Made by a program: the position numbers and the translations under genes. Below, one piece after another: positions 51,801 to 59,294 of a stretch of DNA of 60,596 nt (position 1 is the first letter of the stretch; every line of letters begins with the position of its first letter). Source of the stretch: Acidobacteriota bacterium (GTDB lineage Bacteria; Acidobacteriota; Terriglobia; Terriglobales; Acidobacteriaceae); NCBI GenBank assembly GCA_018268775.1, contig JAFDVV010000050.1, positions 1-60,596 of the forward strand, read 5' to 3'. The notes under the pieces are model-generated. The model searched no databases. It had not been told where the DNA came from and saw nothing but the letters and a program-made list of their open reading frames with translations.

Positions 51801-53359
51801 GTCTGCGACGGCACCGCCGAGGCAAGGCTGAAGAATGTGCTGATGGGGAAGCTGCTCCCCGAGAAAGACACGGACGCATTCGGCCCACTTACGCCGGGAC
51901 CGACCAGCGAGCCCGCGGTCAGCACCTTGGCGGGATTGGTGTCGATCAGAAAGCGGCCGTCACCCTGAGTGCCCGCATTGGCGGTTGCGTTCACCGTCAC
52001 CGACGGCGAGCCAGTGGTGCAGGAGCTGGCACAGGTACCGGTGAAGACGCGCGGATCCTCGCGGATCTGAAGGTCGAAGGGGTGCGCGCCTTCGTCGGCG
52101 GAGTCGCGCAGGCCGCCCGAGGACAGGATGAACTGGCTGCCGATAAGACAGTCGCCGACGCCATAGCAGTTGGTTGCCATGGGCGCGAGCACATGCTGTC
52201 CCTGCGTGTTGTACGTGCCGTTGACCGTCATCGCGCTGTAGTTCGTCTTGAAGTACGGAACGGCGCCAATCCCCTCCGGAAACTGGTTCTGCCCCCCGGC
52301 AAGGGCGGTATGGTCGATGGCCAGACCGATGGAAGCGGGAATCTGATTGCCGCTGAGCTGATAGACGGTCGCGCCTCCGCGCGTGGAGGTGACATTAACG
52401 GTCTGCCCGGTCTCGGTGCCCGGAGTGAGCACGTTCTCCGGGTTCAGGTAGCTGTCGCGCCTGCCGCCAAGGCGACGGTCTTCGAGGTGCGTCTGGTCGT
52501 TCCACTGCGAGGGCGCATAGTTCTCGCCGGAGCTGTAGCTGTGTTCGGCGACGATGTCGCAACCTGTGGCGCACTCGGCGCTCGTGGCAGCATTGGCGAT
52601 GCCGTTGCCGCCGCGCCCGCCCTGAAACTGGCTGGCGTACTTGACGCCGTTCATGCGATTCACCTGAAGCTCGGTCGCCGGCGGCTGCGCCACCGTCTGC
52701 GTTGCCGACGGCAGCGTGGAGACCTTCTGCGAGATGCCACCGGCGACCGCGTTGATCGAGGTGTCCACGTAGTTCTTCGTCGCCGCCTGGGGCGCGGCCG
52801 TGGGATCGCCGGAGAGAACGAGCGGGCCGCTCATCGTATCGCCTGCCTTGAGCACGTAGGGGTTCGATACATCGAGCGGATGCCCTGCAACCGCCGCCGC
52901 GATGGCCGTGTCGACGTAGCTCTTCGAGACCGTCTGCATGGCGACCGACGCAGGCAGCACCGTGCTGCGGATAGTGCCGATGTGCACGGGCGACGCGCTT
53001 GCCGGGACCACCCAGTACTCGCGGTTCACACTGCCGTCGTCGAGATGGTAGACGGCGGTATAGTACGTGCCCAGCGGCATCGCGCCCGCGTTCGGCGTCA
53101 ACTGTATGCTGAGTGCGCCACCGGCGCCGATGACCGCCGCGCTGCTGCCCGCGCCAACCGACTGGCCCGAAGGCGTGGTGAAAGTGGGCCAGCTTACGAT
53201 GACGGTGCCGCCAGCGGGCGTGCCGTCGGCGCGGTAGATCGTATCTGTAACCGAGGTGGTTGCAATCTGCGCCAGCGCGCCGACTGCGAATGCAAGAAGT
53301 GTGAGAGGCGCCGCGAGCAGAATGCTCACCACTGTCCCTCGTCGTCGTATCCGATGCAT
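48818..53359 (-). CDS. Very large fibre-like protein with signal peptide, LamG-like and SGNH hydrolase domains
   Basis: A 1,513-residue protein. It begins with an apparent Sec signal (VSILLAAPLTLLAFAVGALAQ), after AAGGAC, which is unusual for a phage fibre. Residues ~140-200 carry the phage fibre motif SGDPTAAPQAATKNYVD, followed by long beta-rich, Gly/Thr/Asn-rich repeats. A LamG/concanavalin-like domain lies at about 993-1210 (DYNFMQGSGSVLTDKSGNG). An SGNH/GDSL hydrolase follows at ~1225-1410: FIGDSITAGQG (Ser), FAGTNDF (Asn) and GDGTHPTNAGH (Asp, His). The likely role is binding and trimming a surface polysaccharide or ester-modified glycan. It might also be a host secreted protein captured by the cluster. 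Confidence 0.8.
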   Translation of the reverse strand: MHRIRRRGTVVSILLAAPLTLLAFAVGALAQIATTSVTDTIYRADGTPAGGTVIVSWPTFTTPSGQSVGAGSSAAVIGAGGALSIQLTPNAGAMPLGTYYTAVYHLDDGSVNREYWVVPASASPVHIGTIRSTVLPASVAMQTVSKSYVDTAIAAAVAGHPLDVSNPYVLKAGDTMSGPLVLSGDPTAAPQAATKNYVDTSINAVAGGISQKVSTLPSATQTVAQPPATELQVNRMNGVKYASQFQGGRGGNGIANAATSAECATGCDIVAEHSYSSGENYAPSQWNDQTHLEDRRLGGRRDSYLNPENVLTPGTETGQTVNVTSTRGGATVYQLSGNQIPASIGLAIDHTALAGGQNQFPEGIGAVPYFKTNYSAMTVNGTYNTQGQHVLAPMATNCYGVGDCLIGSQFILSSGGLRDSADEGAHPFDLQIREDPRVFTGTCASSCTTGSPSVTVNATANAGTQGDGRFLIDTNPAKVLTAGSLVGPGVSGPNASVSFSGSSFPISTFFSLASAVPSQTNNLAPGTVAVAIATTGLPSGFASNTAAAPASSGVACISDPSTAANGVEDFETANYTVVDGTHIQFTFNKAHFANATVAIGGLCGYGLEQTVDTVGGIRQVFPVIGSYSATGLFYSGGATEIAGRMDKSTAYANISLPVTSAVRNGNVVTLTTAGNMNYDLNGLTVNVAGMTDPSYNGSFAVTTTGPNTLTYAQTGANSTSAGGTLSLLTGGYALYPMAEVLSVMNPATRLVDGTMQLAPNTVAWAAGDTVEQPHYHQQKVAADLEFVSQVVPRPDNYQQAGIQYEGNNGPGLHGWVIRNATPASNYFGNGGTHTAPDMAYFADGIWKRTMVAQAGEQSVFTIHCNSRGCGRWNSGYNLFELDSSVGVDTLNFQPQTSTLNLGLRGTGYSFTPQAFTAGTINVGTLNATTINGAVAASQLPVFQASGASHARGAVPDPGATAGTTRYLREDGTWATPVGGGTTGASVNLPQGATADYNFMQGSGSVLTDKSGNGNNGTLGTGSNAPAWSSLGLSFQPGQGVALPAALNGTQTFLFAVYNQPLSAGTQTSNNYPVLVTSSLGNSGANLVLTSMGSSVNNLNSTPTIGVFTNSVTSMCNTSAAGFHVIAYQLGVPGTSVDREFVDGVECAYTAQNATGLVQTSGNFTLGSSGSGPFASSGLLGTMYRAVFYPGMLDAATVTQVSKLIEAEVKSRGVQTSPARSFAATPVIHFIGDSITAGQGASTPYPTLVSPANYPPFAAVNWGIGWTTTLALAGSEPWRVAPRCETLSGPAVATVFAGTNDFASGVSTGGYSTVTSLAHEVQILKSAGCRVFVVTMLSRTGLDASKDTYNAQILNMAKSFGADGIIDTAADPLIGADGAYSNTTYFQGDGTHPTNAGHARIANAFNNALSYYFGYKPANPNVVTANTYQMAPGDGAVTAAPTANAAYTLPDCTGPSGETYTISNPQSVFTLTIAGQANQPINGLATPVTIPANATVTLRDVANPKNVSGCHWAM

Positions 53360-53470
53360 GGGCGGTCCTTCTTTCTGTTTGGGTAGGTCGAAAAAGTTCA
53401 GTGATGGCGCGTTGCCAGGGCTGTTCTCAAGAGGAATCGAACGGCGACTCCAAGAGGAATCGATCGCAAC

Positions 53471-53575
53471 TCCAAAGGGCCAACGGCCCGAAACAAACCA
53501 GCCTGCGTCGAGGGCCCAGTAAATAACGGCGAACAAGCAGAGCGCTGAAGGCGCGACACACGATGCTGCATCACG
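53471..53575. repeat. Family C repeat in the phage cluster
   Basis: Same ordered blocks as the copy near 13.6 kb (TCCAAAGGGCCAACGGCCCG, ACCAGCC, AACGGC, AGAGCGCTGAAGGCGC). Lies upstream of the fibre gene. Confidence 0.65.
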
Positions 53576-53592
53576 CCGAAAGGGAAACCTCC

Positions 53593-54513
53593 CTAACCGG
53601 GCAGATAGCTGCGATAGCACAGCACGCTCTCGCCATCGGTGGCGTCGCGTGTGGCCAAAGCGCGAAAGACACCGGCGAGGCGAATTCGTTCAAGCGGCGC
53701 TGCGAGCGTCTCTGCGGCCTCTGCCGCGCCTTGCATGGCCTGAAGGCGCGGATAATGGAAGAGGATGCGGTCGCCCTGTTCGCCATCCATCACGAAGAGC
53801 CCCGACCACTCCTGGAAGAAGCTCGACCCTTCGCGATCGACAAAACCCGCCACGCGATTCAGTTGCATGCCGCCTGCTGGAACGCCCGCAGGCAGCGGCA
53901 CTTGAAGCTGCAGCGTTCCGCCTGCCGCATTGACCGAAGCCACGCGGGCCACGTTGAGTGAGATGCGGCGAATGAAATTGACGTCGCCACCGGTGTCGGC
54001 CGCATTGCGCACATAGGCCCCGCTGATGCCGCTGCCGATGAAGCCGGTCTGGCCCGTGTAATCCGCGTCGACGACGACGATGTCGCCGGGATTGAACTGC
54101 GAGGTTGCACTGCCAACGTTGAGCGATGTAGCGGTTGAGCCGAATTGCAACGCGATCGCCGTTGTCGATGCCAGCAGGTTCATCTGCTGCGTTCCGCAGC
54201 TCAGCGCTAGCTGGAGCTTGCCCCATGTGGAGAACTGGATCTCCACCGTAGCGTCTGCCGCCGCGCGCGCCTGTGTTGCGGCGAGCGCGGGCGCTCCCGT
54301 GCGCAGGGCAATAACGCCGGTCTTCGTTCCTTCGACGTTGCTGCGTCGAAAACCTGTGCACCAGCCGAGATCGGTCCACGGCGCTGGCGGCGTGTCGAGC
54401 GCGAAGCGCCCGTTCTGCGCCGCGTCGAATGCGGTTGGCGTGCCAGACGCGCGGTCGACCGGCGCAAAGTACGCGCGTACGCGACGCGTTGTCGGCGTGG
54501 TGTTTGCGCTCAT
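53593..54513 (-). CDS. Putative phage major tail protein
   Basis: A 306-residue protein with a mostly beta structure expected: RVRAYFAPVDRASGTPTAFD, DLGWCTGFRRSNVEGTKTG, ATVEIQFSTWGKLQLALSCG, and later ELRLP-like strands. The pattern of a long beta-sandwich with an N-terminal extension resembles tail tube proteins, but no decisive motif is seen. Start follows AGGTGAGCG and overlaps the stop of the preceding gene (ATGA). It sits after the head-tail joining genes, where a tail protein is expected. A tape-measure gene should follow and does not. Confidence 0.5.
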   Translation of the reverse strand: MSANTTPTTRRVRAYFAPVDRASGTPTAFDAAQNGRFALDTPPAPWTDLGWCTGFRRSNVEGTKTGVIALRTGAPALAATQARAAADATVEIQFSTWGKLQLALSCGTQQMNLLASTTAIALQFGSTATSLNVGSATSQFNPGDIVVVDADYTGQTGFIGSGISGAYVRNAADTGGDVNFIRRISLNVARVASVNAAGGTLQLQVPLPAGVPAGGMQLNRVAGFVDREGSSFFQEWSGLFVMDGEQGDRILFHYPRLQAMQGAAEAAETLAAPLERIRLAGVFRALATRDATDGESVLCYRSYLPG

Positions 54514-55004
54514 CGCTCACCTGCTTCCTGATAGCTGAAGACGTTGACCGTGGCCATGCGGCCTGGCCTTCCTTCCGCGGTCTGCATTGGACTGAGGGCG
54601 ATGTCGCCCCAGAAGATGCTGGTCTGCATCGGCGTTGCCGCGCCGGCGTAACTTATCTTCGTAGCTCGCTGCGGCGCGGCGTTCAGCGCGGCTGCCAACT
54701 CCGAGTCCATGGCGGAGAGCAGGCGCCCGCGGTCCATGCCTCCATTGCCGGAGCTTCCCTGGGTCGCATAGCGGATCTCGCATCGCTGCGCGACCAGCGG
54801 CAACGCGTCCTGCTGCGCGTCGATCTTTGTGTCGGCCCAGCGCAGGACGAAGGTGTCGTCGTGGCTGAAGGTTGAGGAAAGCTCGTTCTCTTCGACCAGC
54901 AGCGCGGGCCGCAACTGTCCGCGCACAAGCACCGTTCGCGCGGGGTTGAGCGCGGCGATGCGGTCGCGCAGCGTGATGTAGAAGGTGTCTTTGGCGTTCT
55001 GCAT
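54510..55004 (-). CDS. Putative phage head-tail joining / tail completion protein
   Basis: A 164-residue protein without a recognised motif. MQNAKDTFYITLRDRIAALNPARTVLVRGQLRPALLVEENEL suggests a mixed alpha/beta fold like the small tail-terminator or minor tail proteins that follow connectors in many phages. It is translationally coupled (ATGA overlap) with the next tail gene. It lies directly downstream of a D repeat. Assignment is from position only. Confidence 0.5.
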   Translation of the reverse strand: MQNAKDTFYITLRDRIAALNPARTVLVRGQLRPALLVEENELSSTFSHDDTFVLRWADTKIDAQQDALPLVAQRCEIRYATQGSSGNGGMDRGRLLSAMDSELAAALNAAPQRATKISYAGAATPMQTSIFWGDIALSPMQTAEGRPGRMATVNVFSYQEAGER

Positions 55005-55027
55005 CTATTTGTAACCCTTTCGGTTTG

Positions 55028-55177
55028 TTAAGGGCACGGCTTCAGCCGTGCCATAACGGCACATGAAATCTTGGGCTTTAGCCCCTGAGGCCTGTTCTGA
55101 ATCCTGGTGATGACCTCAGCAGCTAAAGCTGCTTCCACGCGGACACGAGTGCGGCACGGCTGAAGCCGTGCCCTTAA
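55028..55177. repeat. Family D repeat (GGGCACGGC termini)
   Basis: About 150 bp, bounded by inverted TTAAGGGCACGGC and GCCGTGCCCTTAA, each terminus being itself a hairpin (GGCACGGCTTCAGCCGTGCC), with further nested hairpins inside. Confidence 0.85.
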
Positions 55178-55187
55178 GCAATGCACG

Positions 55188-55616
55188 TCAGGCTGAAGCA
55201 GCCGCTTCGCTCAGCGTGAGTCGATAGCCGCAGACACTGCCTCCTGCCTCAATCTCCTCGAAGGCTGCTATCGCGAGCAGTGTGTTGTCGACGAGTACGC
55301 CGAAGGCCGTGGCGAAGAGCGCGTTGGCCGCGGCGAAGCCGCCGGAGCCGGTGAGCGCTTCGACTGCGGTTGCGGAGAGCAGCAGCTCGCGCTGTAGCGT
55401 TCCGTCCTTTGCCGCCCTGCCCGGTCCTTTGCGAAAGACGGCGGGGGCCAGCTCGATGTCCTGGAACTGCGGCGTGGCGAGGCCTAGCTGCTCGGTGTTG
55501 TCGCCTGCCATGGCGGGCGCGGGTGTGCGCAGCATCACGCTGCGAGGGCGCGCGTTGCGCAGCAGCGCGTCGAGCGCGCGGCGCGCGGCTTCGGCACTAT
55601 TTTGCGGGTCAATCAT
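55188..55616 (-). CDS. Phage structural protein of unknown function
   Basis: A 142-residue soluble protein that I do not recognise. The N-terminus MIDPQNSAEAARRALDALLRNARPRSVML is basic and helical, and the rest (FQDIELAPAVFRKGPGRAAK, then LLLSATAVEALTG) is beta-rich. It starts 1 bp after the preceding stop, so it belongs to the connector operon. It likely forms part of the head-tail interface by position. No homologue can be named. Confidence 0.5.
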   Translation of the reverse strand: MIDPQNSAEAARRALDALLRNARPRSVMLRTPAPAMAGDNTEQLGLATPQFQDIELAPAVFRKGPGRAAKDGTLQRELLLSATAVEALTGSGGFAAANALFATAFGVLVDNTLLAIAAFEEIEAGGSVCGYRLTLSEAAASA

Positions 55617-55617
55617 C

Positions 55618-56241
55618 TCAGCCCAGCCTCTCTGCCACATAGGGGCGAAGCAGCGTCTGCACCTCGGCGTCGACCAGCACGCCCGCGAAGTAGTCCATCT
55701 TCAGCGTGTCGATGCGGTTGCTCTTGACGTTGAGCGCGGGCGTGGCCTGCGCATTCCTGACGATCTGAGCGCAGGCGATCTTGACCGCTGGCGGAATCTC
55801 GGCGCAGCCTGCGGTGTAGGTGATCTCGGCCTCGTTGGCGCTCATGCCGAAGATGTTCACGGGCAGCGTGATCTCGCCCGCCGAGAGGTTGACGTCGATG
55901 GCGGCTATATCGAGAATGCTCCAACTGCCGGGCAGGCTGAAGGCCCATGCAACGTGCGCGAAAAATGGGTCGTTCAGCTCGCCGCGCCGCGGGCGTCCAT
56001 AGCGGACGCGGACCTGGACCAGCGGCGAGGCCGCGCCGGCGGCTGGTGCAAGCGGACGGTTGCTCAGCCGCACACTCTGCGAGCCCGCGGTGAGGCGCAC
56101 GTTCTCGACGTACTGCGTGACGGCGAGCGAGGAGCGTCGGCAGTGCGCGTCGATCAGCGCCGAGGCCGCGGCGACCCAGCTATCGGCTGTGTCTGCGCTC
56201 AGGCCGTACTGGACGTATTCGGTTGGTGAAAGGTAGGGCAC
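55618..56241 (-). CDS. Phage head-tail connector-like protein
   Basis: A 207-residue protein. PYLSPTEYVQYGLSADTADSWVAAASALIDAHCRRSSLAVTQYVE at the N-terminus is the helical pattern seen in phage gp6-like head-tail connectors, with a later beta-rich domain (VNIFGMSANEAEITYTAG). The GTG start is supported by AGGAGG ten bases upstream. It lies between the capsid gene and small joining genes, which fits. A single B arm lies just before its operon. Confidence 0.6.
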   Translation of the reverse strand: MPYLSPTEYVQYGLSADTADSWVAAASALIDAHCRRSSLAVTQYVENVRLTAGSQSVRLSNRPLAPAAGAASPLVQVRVRYGRPRRGELNDPFFAHVAWAFSLPGSWSILDIAAIDVNLSAGEITLPVNIFGMSANEAEITYTAGCAEIPPAVKIACAQIVRNAQATPALNVKSNRIDTLKMDYFAGVLVDAEVQTLLRPYVAERLG

Positions 56242-56337
56242 GTTCGGATCGCCTCCTGTTTCATAAAAAGCAACGGAGGCAGTCACAAATAGTGGCGACT
56301 GCCTCCGGTTGTGGAGATGCGTGGCACCCGTGCGCAA

Positions 56338-56369
56338 AAGCAGATTCCTTCGCTTCGCTACGGAATGAC
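56338..56369 (-). repeat. Family B repeat, single arm
   Basis: AGCAGATTCCTTCGCTTCG ending CGGAATGAC, between capsid and connector genes. Confidence 0.75.
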
Positions 56370-56391
56370 AGGCCCAGAGAGATGCAAGCCT

Positions 56392-57363
56392 TTAGCGGTT
56401 GACCAGCACCTGGTAGTGCGCGTAGTTCGCGCCCTTGACCACGACGCCGCCAAACTTCACAACGACATACTGCGAAGCCAGCGAGCCAGGGACACCGAGC
56501 TGGAAGATGCGCGGGTTCGGGTCGGAGAGCCAGTGGTACTCGATCATGTCTTCGGTAACGATGTAGGCGGGCAGCACGGCGGAGCCCGACCCTGGAGTGC
56601 CGGTGTAGGGCAGCGTCCACTCGGGGATGAGCGGGATGTCGCCGGCCTGCGTGGAGAGCGTCTTGACCGTGAATCCGGCGGCGATCTCCTTGGTGTCGAG
56701 CACAGCGTTGAACTCCTGCTTGGCCTCGCGGTCGATCAAATCGAGCAGTACGGGGTTGGCGTAGATGGCCGTGGGGCGCACACCGAACGAGGTGTTCGAC
56801 AGCATCTGCGCGATGGTGGACTTGAGACCGTCGACGATGGACGCGGTGGTGCCGATGGTGGTGGTATTGCCGCCCGCTGCGATCTGCGCGCCCGCGCCGT
56901 AGTACTGCGCCGTGGTGGGCGAGCTGAGCGAGGTGTCGGTGCCGTTCCACAGCGCGATGTCATGCGTGCGCAGAACGCCGTCGACGGTGTCGGTCAGGTC
57001 CTTGGCCTGCAGGTAGGCGAACTGCGACTGCTGCGCCCCAAGCTCCATGTCGAAGAGGTTGTAGTTGATCTGCGCGACCAGTGCCTTCAGCGGCACGCTG
57101 CGCTCGACGCGCGTTGGCGCAACCAGAGGAGCGACGATGTTGCGCGGGTCGACGAAGCCCGAAGAGGCGGAGGGCGAGGGAATCGCCGTCTCTTCGAAGA
57201 AGCGCGAGGGGTGGCCGGTGGCTGGGACCTGCTTGATGCGGCGTCCGAAGATGCCGCGCCGCTGAACGAGGTCGGTGATCTCGGTCTGGTAGGCGGGGAC
57301 CTCGATGGCTCCCGGCCCGAGGAAGTCGGCTGCGGCGTGGATCTCGGTGAAGTTCGCGTTCAT
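56392..57363 (-). CDS. Phage major capsid protein (putative)
   Basis: A 323-residue protein whose position and composition fit the shell protein. It begins MNANFTEIHAAADFLGPGAIEVPAYQTEITDLVQRRGIFG and contains a long helix-rich middle (TDTVDGVLRTHDIALWNGTD), a segment SIVDGLKSTIAQMLSNTSFGVRPTAIYANPVLLDLIDREAK and a late beta region (DMIEYHWLSDPNPRIFQL). The pattern resembles the SU10/HK97-like capsid families, in which ANP-x-x-L-D-L-I recurs. No separate scaffold domain is attached. Start has AAAGGAA. Confidence 0.72.
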   Translation of the reverse strand: MNANFTEIHAAADFLGPGAIEVPAYQTEITDLVQRRGIFGRRIKQVPATGHPSRFFEETAIPSPSASSGFVDPRNIVAPLVAPTRVERSVPLKALVAQINYNLFDMELGAQQSQFAYLQAKDLTDTVDGVLRTHDIALWNGTDTSLSSPTTAQYYGAGAQIAAGGNTTTIGTTASIVDGLKSTIAQMLSNTSFGVRPTAIYANPVLLDLIDREAKQEFNAVLDTKEIAAGFTVKTLSTQAGDIPLIPEWTLPYTGTPGSGSAVLPAYIVTEDMIEYHWLSDPNPRIFQLGVPGSLASQYVVVKFGGVVVKGANYAHYQVLVNR

Positions 57364-57463
57364 GGTGTTCCTTTCGAATGGAGAAGGCGCGGTTTGTGGC
57401 CGCGCCGTTTTGGTGTGAAGTTGTTTCGATCCGAGCACGGTGGGGCCGCGACTGGGGTCGTGC

Positions 57464-57622
57464 TTAAGGGCACGGCTTTAGCCGTGCCGCCTGTCGTGGC
57501 GCCGAGCAAAGGGGCTTCAGCCCCTGGGGTACTCGCGTTCTTCGTGGTCGAAGATGTACCCCAGCGGCTTAAAGCCGCATCTCGGGATGTCGTTCGCGGC
57601 ACGGCCGAAGCCGTGCCCTTAA
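57464..57622. repeat. Family D repeat (GGGCACGGC termini)
   Basis: About 159 bp with inverted TTAAGGGCACGGC/GCCGTGCCCTTAA termini; inside are GGGGCTTCAGCCCC and GGCTTAAAGCC hairpins. Lies between the capsid gene and a small gene. Confidence 0.85.
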
Positions 57623-57650
57623 ACAAAACATGCCGACGCCCTGCAGGTGT

Positions 57651-57950
57651 CTAGCCGATCATGCCGCTGCGGAGAAGCTGCGCCTTGACCGCGATGCGCT
57701 GCTCGATGGAGAGGCTTTGGAGCGCGCTGTCGAGCGAGCCTGCGTCCAGCGAGGCCATTGCGTCGACCGCCACGCCCTGCTTGCTGAGCAGCGTTGCCAT
57801 GCCCGGAGGCAGCGTCTTGCGCGTATTTGTAACCGATGCGGATACGTTTGTTGCGATTGCGGATTCGAGCTCCGCCAGCGTTGCTTCGATGGCCGCGAGC
57901 CGGGCCTCGAAGGTTGCCTCCGCGGCGTTGATCTCCATTTGGATTTCCAT
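57651..57950 (-). CDS. Small helical protein in phage cluster, scaffold-like by position
   Basis: A 99-residue protein with a leading amphipathic helix (AAEATFEARLAAIEATLAELESAI) likely forming a coiled coil, then LDSALQSLSIEQRIAVKAQLLRSG. It starts at an ATG after AAAGGAC; longer frames translate an A repeat. It sits one gene before the capsid protein, the usual place of a scaffold or capsid-accessory protein, but this is inference from position. Confidence 0.5.
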   Translation of the reverse strand: MEIQMEINAAEATFEARLAAIEATLAELESAIATNVSASVTNTRKTLPPGMATLLSKQGVAVDAMASLDAGSLDSALQSLSIEQRIAVKAQLLRSGMIG

Positions 57951-57976
57951 AGTGTGTGGTCCTTTCGTGTTTATGC

Positions 57977-58036
57977 GGTTCGAGCTTCGCTCGAATGTCC
58001 CACCCATGCGATAAGGCCGCATGAATGGGGCACCCG
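57977..58036 (+). repeat. Family A two-hairpin repeat
   Basis: Consensus copy: TTCGAGC/GCTCGAA and CATGCG/CGCATG stems, GGGGCACCCG end. Confidence 0.9.
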
Positions 58037-58052
58037 ATTGAGTGGCAGACAA

Positions 58053-58427
58053 CTAGGCCTTTGCGGCGGTCTGGACGTTGAGGATCGCGACGACGGCGGA
58101 GACGATGTTGGCGATGTAGCCGGTGTCGGCGGTGATATTGGCCTTGGCAAGCAGCGCGGTGACGGCCTGTTCGGTGAGGACGAGGACCTCGGCCAGCTTC
58201 TGCGCGCCGGTGCCGGACTGCACTCCGCTGGCGGCATACTTCTGCTCGACCAGCAGCACGGCGTTCTGGATGAGCGTGGCGGCGTCGGCGAGCTCGTTGG
58301 CGGCGGGCGCAGCCGAAGGGAAGAGCAGCGCGGCGAGGCGCTCGACGGGGATGGCATAGGTGACGGCCCACTTGAGGCCCTTCTCGAAGCCCTTGCCGAT
58401 GGCTTCGAGGACGCTGATGAAGGACAT
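58053..58427 (-). CDS. Small hydrophobic-patched protein in phage cluster
   Basis: A 124-residue protein, MSFISVLEAIGKGFEKGLKWAVTYAIPVERLAALLF, then helices rich in Ala, Val and Leu and an Ile/Val-rich end (IANIVSAVVAILNV). It starts after AAGGAG. I do not recognise the family; helix-rich composition could suit a membrane-interacting or holin-like role, but there is no clear transmembrane pair. It is flanked by two A repeats. Confidence 0.5.
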   Translation of the reverse strand: MSFISVLEAIGKGFEKGLKWAVTYAIPVERLAALLFPSAAPAANELADAATLIQNAVLLVEQKYAASGVQSGTGAQKLAEVLVLTEQAVTALLAKANITADTGYIANIVSAVVAILNVQTAAKA

Positions 58428-58460
58428 TTGGTTCTCCTTGTGTGTCTTTGTTTGTGAAAT

Positions 58461-58547
58461 GGTTCGAGCTTCGCTCGAATGCACGCTTGGGCATCCTGCA
58501 AAACCAACATCTGACGCGATGAAGCCGCGCCAGATATGGGGCACCCG
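58461..58547 (+). repeat. Family A two-hairpin repeat, with short insertion
   Basis: First stem is consensus; 25 bp are inserted before an ATCTG-CGC type second stem. Confidence 0.75.
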
Positions 58548-58580
58548 TTTGTTAGGCTTACTCAGGCATCCTGCAAGAAA

Positions 58581-58619
58581 GCAGGTTCCTCGACTTCGCT
58601 GCGCTTCGCTCGGAATGAC
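58581..58619 (-). repeat. Family B repeat, single arm
   Basis: GCAGGTTCCTCGACTTCGC ending GCTCGGAATGAC; adjacent to an A copy. Confidence 0.7.
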
Positions 58620-58641
58620 AACGAAAATAGTTCGTGTGGAT

Positions 58642-59247
58642 CTAGATAGCGCGTGCGGTGCGTCGCGCGTTTGAAGCCGTAGCGTGTTGCGTGCGGCCGC
58701 GTGTGTTCCGCGTAAGCCTGAAGCTGGTGCGGCGGTAGGCGGCCTTATCGCGCAGCAGGATGGCGGCCCCGGTAAAGGTGGCCTGGGTGAGCGTCCAGAT
58801 GGAGGCGCGCATGTCGGCGACGTGCGCGTCGGCCAACTCGTAGCTCATGCCCATGCGCGTGGTGGAAGCCTGAATCTTATCTTCCATCTCTGGATAGTCG
58901 CGCGCGTAGAGGTAGCCTGCGACCTCGATGCGGTCGCCGGCGATCTCGGCGGCGGTGATGATGCCGCACTTCTGGCGCGCGTCGTGGCCGTCCCACCCGG
59001 CCTTGTAGTCGACGGCCATGCCGAGCAGCGATGGCAGAGCAGCCTCGGCGGCGGCACGCGTGAGAATGACGCGGTGGCCGCGCGAGCCGTTGGGGGCCTT
59101 GTCGCTCGGAGTGTCGACGAGGGTGAGCACGCCTTCGAAGGGCAGCCGGTTGGGGTGGCCGTGGACGACGGGAAACTCGACGGCCATCGCGTGAAGCTCC
59201 ATGGGTGTGGCGGTTGTGGTGCAGCGATGGCGCGGTGTGTGGTGCAT
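58642..59247 (-). CDS. Putative phage prohead protease-like protein
   Basis: A 201-residue protein starting at an ATG after GGGAGGGA. The middle resembles a capsid maturation protease: FEGVLTLVDTPSDKAPNGSRGHRVILT, MAVDYKAGWDGHDARQKCGIITAAEIAGDRIEVAGYLYARDYPEME, then RMGMSYELADAHV, where the Ser and His could be catalytic. The order before capsid fits a protease that trims the scaffold. The C-terminus is basic and Thr/Arg-rich. The family assignment is tentative. Confidence 0.55.
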   Translation of the reverse strand: MHHTPRHRCTTTATPMELHAMAVEFPVVHGHPNRLPFEGVLTLVDTPSDKAPNGSRGHRVILTRAAAEAALPSLLGMAVDYKAGWDGHDARQKCGIITAAEIAGDRIEVAGYLYARDYPEMEDKIQASTTRMGMSYELADAHVADMRASIWTLTQATFTGAAILLRDKAAYRRTSFRLTRNTRGRTQHATASNARRTARAI

Positions 59248-59294
59248 GTTCCCTCCCGTAATGTTTGTGGGTCTTCTTAACGTTTGCTAAAGGC

